Source: Thermovenabulum sp049723235 (GTDB taxonomy: Bacteria; Bacillota; Thermosediminibacteria; Thermosediminibacterales; Thermosediminibacteraceae). Taken from it: DNA of 15,846 bases. The DNA is taken from NCBI RefSeq assembly GCF_049723235.1, contig NZ_JBNARB010000030.1, positions 1-15,846 of the forward strand, given 5' to 3'. Positions within the stretch are counted from its first letter, which is position 1. Each line of letters begins with the position of its first letter. Both the position numbers and the translations under genes were made by a program. Under the pieces are notes generated by a model, which did no database searches, had not been told where the DNA came from, and saw nothing but the letters and a program-made list of their open reading frames with translations. Positions 14,309-15,846 of this stretch are shown piece by piece.

Positions 14309-15054
14309 AGCTGCCGGTATATCTTAAAATTGCTGCAGATATTAGAGAAAAAATTTTAAAAGGGGAATTACGACCGGGGGATGCGATATACTCCGAGCAC
14401 GAGCTGTGCCGGGAATACAATGCGAGCAGGATGACCGTCAGAAAAGGGCTTGCCATATTATTAAACGAAGGGTATATATATTCCATTCAAGGCAAGGGAA
14501 ATTACGTAAAGGAACCGGAACACGACAAATACGTGCTTTATTTCAATGAGATAAAAAGCATTACCGGAAAAGTAAATAATATGAAACTTTTGAAGGCGGA
14601 CATTATAAAACCTCCCGGAGATATATGCAACCTTTTGCAGATTTCAGAAAGCAAAAATGTGGTTTTAATAGAAAGGCTTTTCTATGAGGACGACGAACCT
14701 GTGGCTTATGATAAGAAATTTTTGGTTTATTTTAAAGGTATGCCCATCATTGAAAAAGAATTAATCTTTTACACCTTCCCCGAACTTGTTGCAAAAAGCT
14801 TTGATGTTTACACTATGAAAAAGGAGCTAACCATTTACGCTAAAATGCCCGATGAATTCCTCAAAGATAAGCTAAAAATATCTGAGATAATGCCCCTAAT
14901 GGTGGTAGAGCAAAAGCTCTACAATAAAGATAACAGGCCCGTAGGTTTCGGTACAGTATATTTTAGAGGAGATTATTTTAAATTATTTGCACAGGCTTCA
15001 CTTTCGGATGATAATAACAAAAAATTAGTGAAAGAAAATTTTTTCTCTCCATGA
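14305..15054 (+). CDS. GntR-family transcriptional regulator, HutC/UTRA type
   Basis: This 249-residue protein has an N-terminal winged helix-turn-helix of the GntR family (about 1-70; marks are L-P-V-Y-x-K-I-A, L-R-P-G-D, S-E-H-E-L-C-R-E-Y, S-R-M-T-V-R-K-G and G-K-G-N-Y-V) and a C-terminal UTRA ligand-binding domain (about 85-240; R-L-F-Y-E-D-D-E-P-V-A-Y-D is typical). Such proteins are usually repressors released by a small organic ligand, often a substrate or product of the pathway. It overlaps the CP 3 gene by 4 bases and would be expressed with it. Likely targets are the TGTATATACA sites before MFS transporter 1 and MT-II (inferred). A terminator overlaps its stop codon. Confidence 0.93.
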   Translation: MKLPVYLKIAADIREKILKGELRPGDAIYSEHELCREYNASRMTVRKGLAILLNEGYIYSIQGKGNYVKEPEHDKYVLYFNEIKSITGKVNNMKLLKADIIKPPGDICNLLQISESKNVVLIERLFYEDDEPVAYDKKFLVYFKGMPIIEKELIFYTFPELVAKSFDVYTMKKELTIYAKMPDEFLKDKLKISEIMPLMVVEQKLYNKDNRPVGFGTVYFRGDYFKLFAQASLSDDNNKKLVKENFFSP

Positions 15055-15068
15055 GGAGAGAATTTTTT
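15043..15068 (+). terminator. Rho-independent terminator overlapping the GntR stop codon
   Basis: An 8-bp stem TTCTCTCC (15043-15050) with GGAGAGAA (15055-15062) and a 4-base loop is followed by six T residues. The TGA stop of the GntR gene lies in the loop. Confidence 0.85.
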
Positions 15069-15071
15069 ATA

Positions 15072-15100
15072 TTGAATCAGGGTTAAAAGTCAAGTAATAT
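15072..15100 (+). promoter_or_regulatory. Candidate promoter for the PAS-domain gene
   Basis: TTGAAT (15072-15077) and TAATAT (15095-15100) are 17 bp apart, just after the preceding terminator and 35 bp before the PAS gene. Confidence 0.45.
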
Positions 15101-15134
15101 AAAACTGAAATTATATTGGGAAAGGAGAACTGGA

Positions 15135-15476
15135 ATGGAAAAAGATTTTATACATAAGCTGCCTGTGGCGGTTACCGTATGCGATAAAGAAGGAAAAATA
15201 ATTTATATGAATGAAAAATCCTGTGAAACCTTTAAAGAAGATGGAGGGAAAGACCTTATAGGGAAGAATGTTCTGGACTGCCATCCCAAAGGGGCCAGGG
15301 AAAAATTAGAGCACATGCTTTCCAAAGGGGGAAAAAACTGTTACACCATCGAAAAAAAAGGTGTAAAAAAATTGATATATCAAACCCCCTGGTATGATGA
15401 AAAAGGAGAATACGCCGGCTTTGTGGAACTTTCTTTGGAAATTCCCATAGATATGCCTCACTTTGTCAGGGGCTGA
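15135..15476 (+). CDS. Small single-domain PAS protein
   Basis: This 113-residue protein is essentially one PAS domain. The opening residues (L-P-V-A-V-T-V-C-D-x-E-G-K-I-I-Y-M-N-E, about 9-27) are the typical first PAS strands. A central G43-K-N-V-L-D-C49-H50-P51 followed by a helix and later Y-D-E-K-G-E-Y-A-G-F-V-E recalls the C-terminal PAS domain of DUF438 proteins, which has an N-C-H-P signature. No output domain (kinase, cyclase or helix-turn-helix) is attached, so it would act by binding a partner or by sensing a ligand, redox state or heme; C49-H50 could be a ligand pair (speculative). AAGGAG precedes ATG. It lies between the terminator of the regulator operon and the tRNA cluster, and a link to methyl metabolism is not shown. 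Confidence 0.75.
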   Translation: MEKDFIHKLPVAVTVCDKEGKIIYMNEKSCETFKEDGGKDLIGKNVLDCHPKGAREKLEHMLSKGGKNCYTIEKKGVKKLIYQTPWYDEKGEYAGFVELSLEIPIDMPHFVRG

Positions 15477-15506
15477 AAATGGGTAAAAAATCCTTTAAAT
15501 TCGGGG

Positions 15507-15535
15507 TTGACAGAATAATTTTTTTATAGTAGTAT
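15507..15535 (+). promoter_or_regulatory. Promoter of the tRNA-Lys/tRNA-Glu genes
   Basis: A perfect TTGACA (15507-15512) and TAGTAT (15530-15535) are separated by 17 bp, ending 22 bp before the tRNA-Lys gene. Confidence 0.75.
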
Positions 15536-15557
15536 TATATTTGCTTTTGCAAATTCC

Positions 15558-15633
15558 GAGCCATTAGCTCAGTCGGTAGAGCACCTGACTTTTAATCAGG
15601 GTGTCCCGCGTTCGATTCGCGGATGGCTCACCA
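15558..15633 (+). tRNA. tRNA-Lys (anticodon TTT)
   Basis: This 76-base gene folds as a complete cloverleaf: acceptor stem GAGCCAT with ATGGCTC, D arm GCTCAGTCGGTAGAGC, anticodon stem CCTGA/TCAGG with loop CTTTTAA (anticodon TTT), T arm CGCGTTCGATTCGCG. The 3' CCA is encoded. Confidence 0.97.
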
Positions 15634-15641
15634 TTTTAAGT

Positions 15642-15716
15642 GGCCCCGTGGTCAAGTGGTTAAGACACCGCTCTTTCAAGGCGGTAACAGGGGTTCGACT
15701 CCCCTCGGGGTCACCA
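15642..15716 (+). tRNA. tRNA-Glu (anticodon TTC)
   Basis: This 75-base gene is a complete cloverleaf: acceptor stem GGCCCCG with CGGGGTC (one G-T pair), anticodon loop CTTTCAA (anticodon TTC), T arm AGGGGTTCGACTCCCCT, and encoded CCA. It begins 8 bp after tRNA-Lys and is probably co-transcribed with it. Confidence 0.97.
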
Positions 15717-15745
15717 TTTTGTATTTGTATTAAAACCTAATAATA

Positions 15746-15773
15746 TTGACTTGAAAAAATTATCTGATATAAT
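15746..15773 (+). promoter_or_regulatory. Promoter of the tRNA-Gly gene
   Basis: TTGACT (15746-15751), a 16-bp spacer and a perfect TATAAT (15768-15773) lie 22 bp before tRNA-Gly, so this tRNA may be transcribed separately from the pair upstream. Confidence 0.7.
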
Positions 15774-15795
15774 TATCTTTAGAAAAATTAAACGG

Positions 15796-15846
15796 GCGGA
15801 AGTAGCTCAGCGGTAGAGCATCGGCTTCCCAAGCCGAGGGTCGCGG
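15796..15846 (+). tRNA. tRNA-Gly (anticodon CCC), cut by window end
   Basis: The 5' part of a tRNA is present: acceptor strand GCGGAAG, T8-A9, D arm GCTCAGCGGTAGAGC, and anticodon stem TCGGC/GCCGA with loop TTCCCAA (anticodon CCC). The T arm and 3' acceptor strand lie beyond the window. Confidence 0.9.

Overview
The window looks like a low-GC, Gram-positive anaerobe of the Clostridia, plausibly an acetogen or a syntroph that uses methylated compounds. Evidence: strong AGGAGG-type ribosome sites, AT-rich spacers, GTG starts, sigma-A-type promoters, CCA-encoding tRNA genes, and a nearly complete corrinoid-dependent methyl-transfer apparatus. A thermophilic lineage near Thermosediminibacter or Moorella is only a guess. 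Every gene I can support lies on the + strand.

Region 1 (1-4860): the tail of an upstream gene, a putative operator, an MFS transporter, a first URO-D-family methyltransferase (MT-I), then a corrinoid protein (CP) plus second MT-I pair, closed by a hairpin. Region 2 (4930-6180): a second MFS transporter with its own terminator. Region 3 (6180-9820): an AT-rich 300-bp leader holding a nested palindrome, a GPH-type (MelB-like) transporter, a second CP with the same protein sequence as the first, and a third MT-I, closed by a hairpin. Region 4 (9840-12645): the ATP-dependent reductive activator of corrinoid proteins (RACo) and a methyltetrahydrofolate methyltransferase (MT-II), the latter behind its own promoter and a second copy of the putative operator. 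Region 5 (12660-15070): a compact amidohydrolase, a third divergent CP, and a GntR/UTRA regulator overlapping it by 4 bases. Region 6 (15070-15846): a small PAS protein and tRNA-Lys, tRNA-Glu and a partial tRNA-Gly.

How it fits together (inference from known O-demethylase systems of Moorella, Acetobacterium and Desulfitobacterium): transporters import methylated substrates or export products; each MT-I moves a methyl group from its substrate to the Co(I) corrinoid of a CP; MT-II passes it to tetrahydrofolate, feeding the Wood-Ljungdahl pathway; RACo re-reduces CP that has slipped to Co(II). The GntR regulator may sense a substrate or product and act at TGTATATACA sites at 67 and 11751.

The points most worth a second look are a 652-bp perfectly identical tract shared by two CP/MT-I modules that stops abruptly inside the MT-I gene, the paired GntR-like operators, and the CP translationally coupled to the regulator. 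I found no CRISPR array, insertion sequence, rRNA or recognisable riboswitch.
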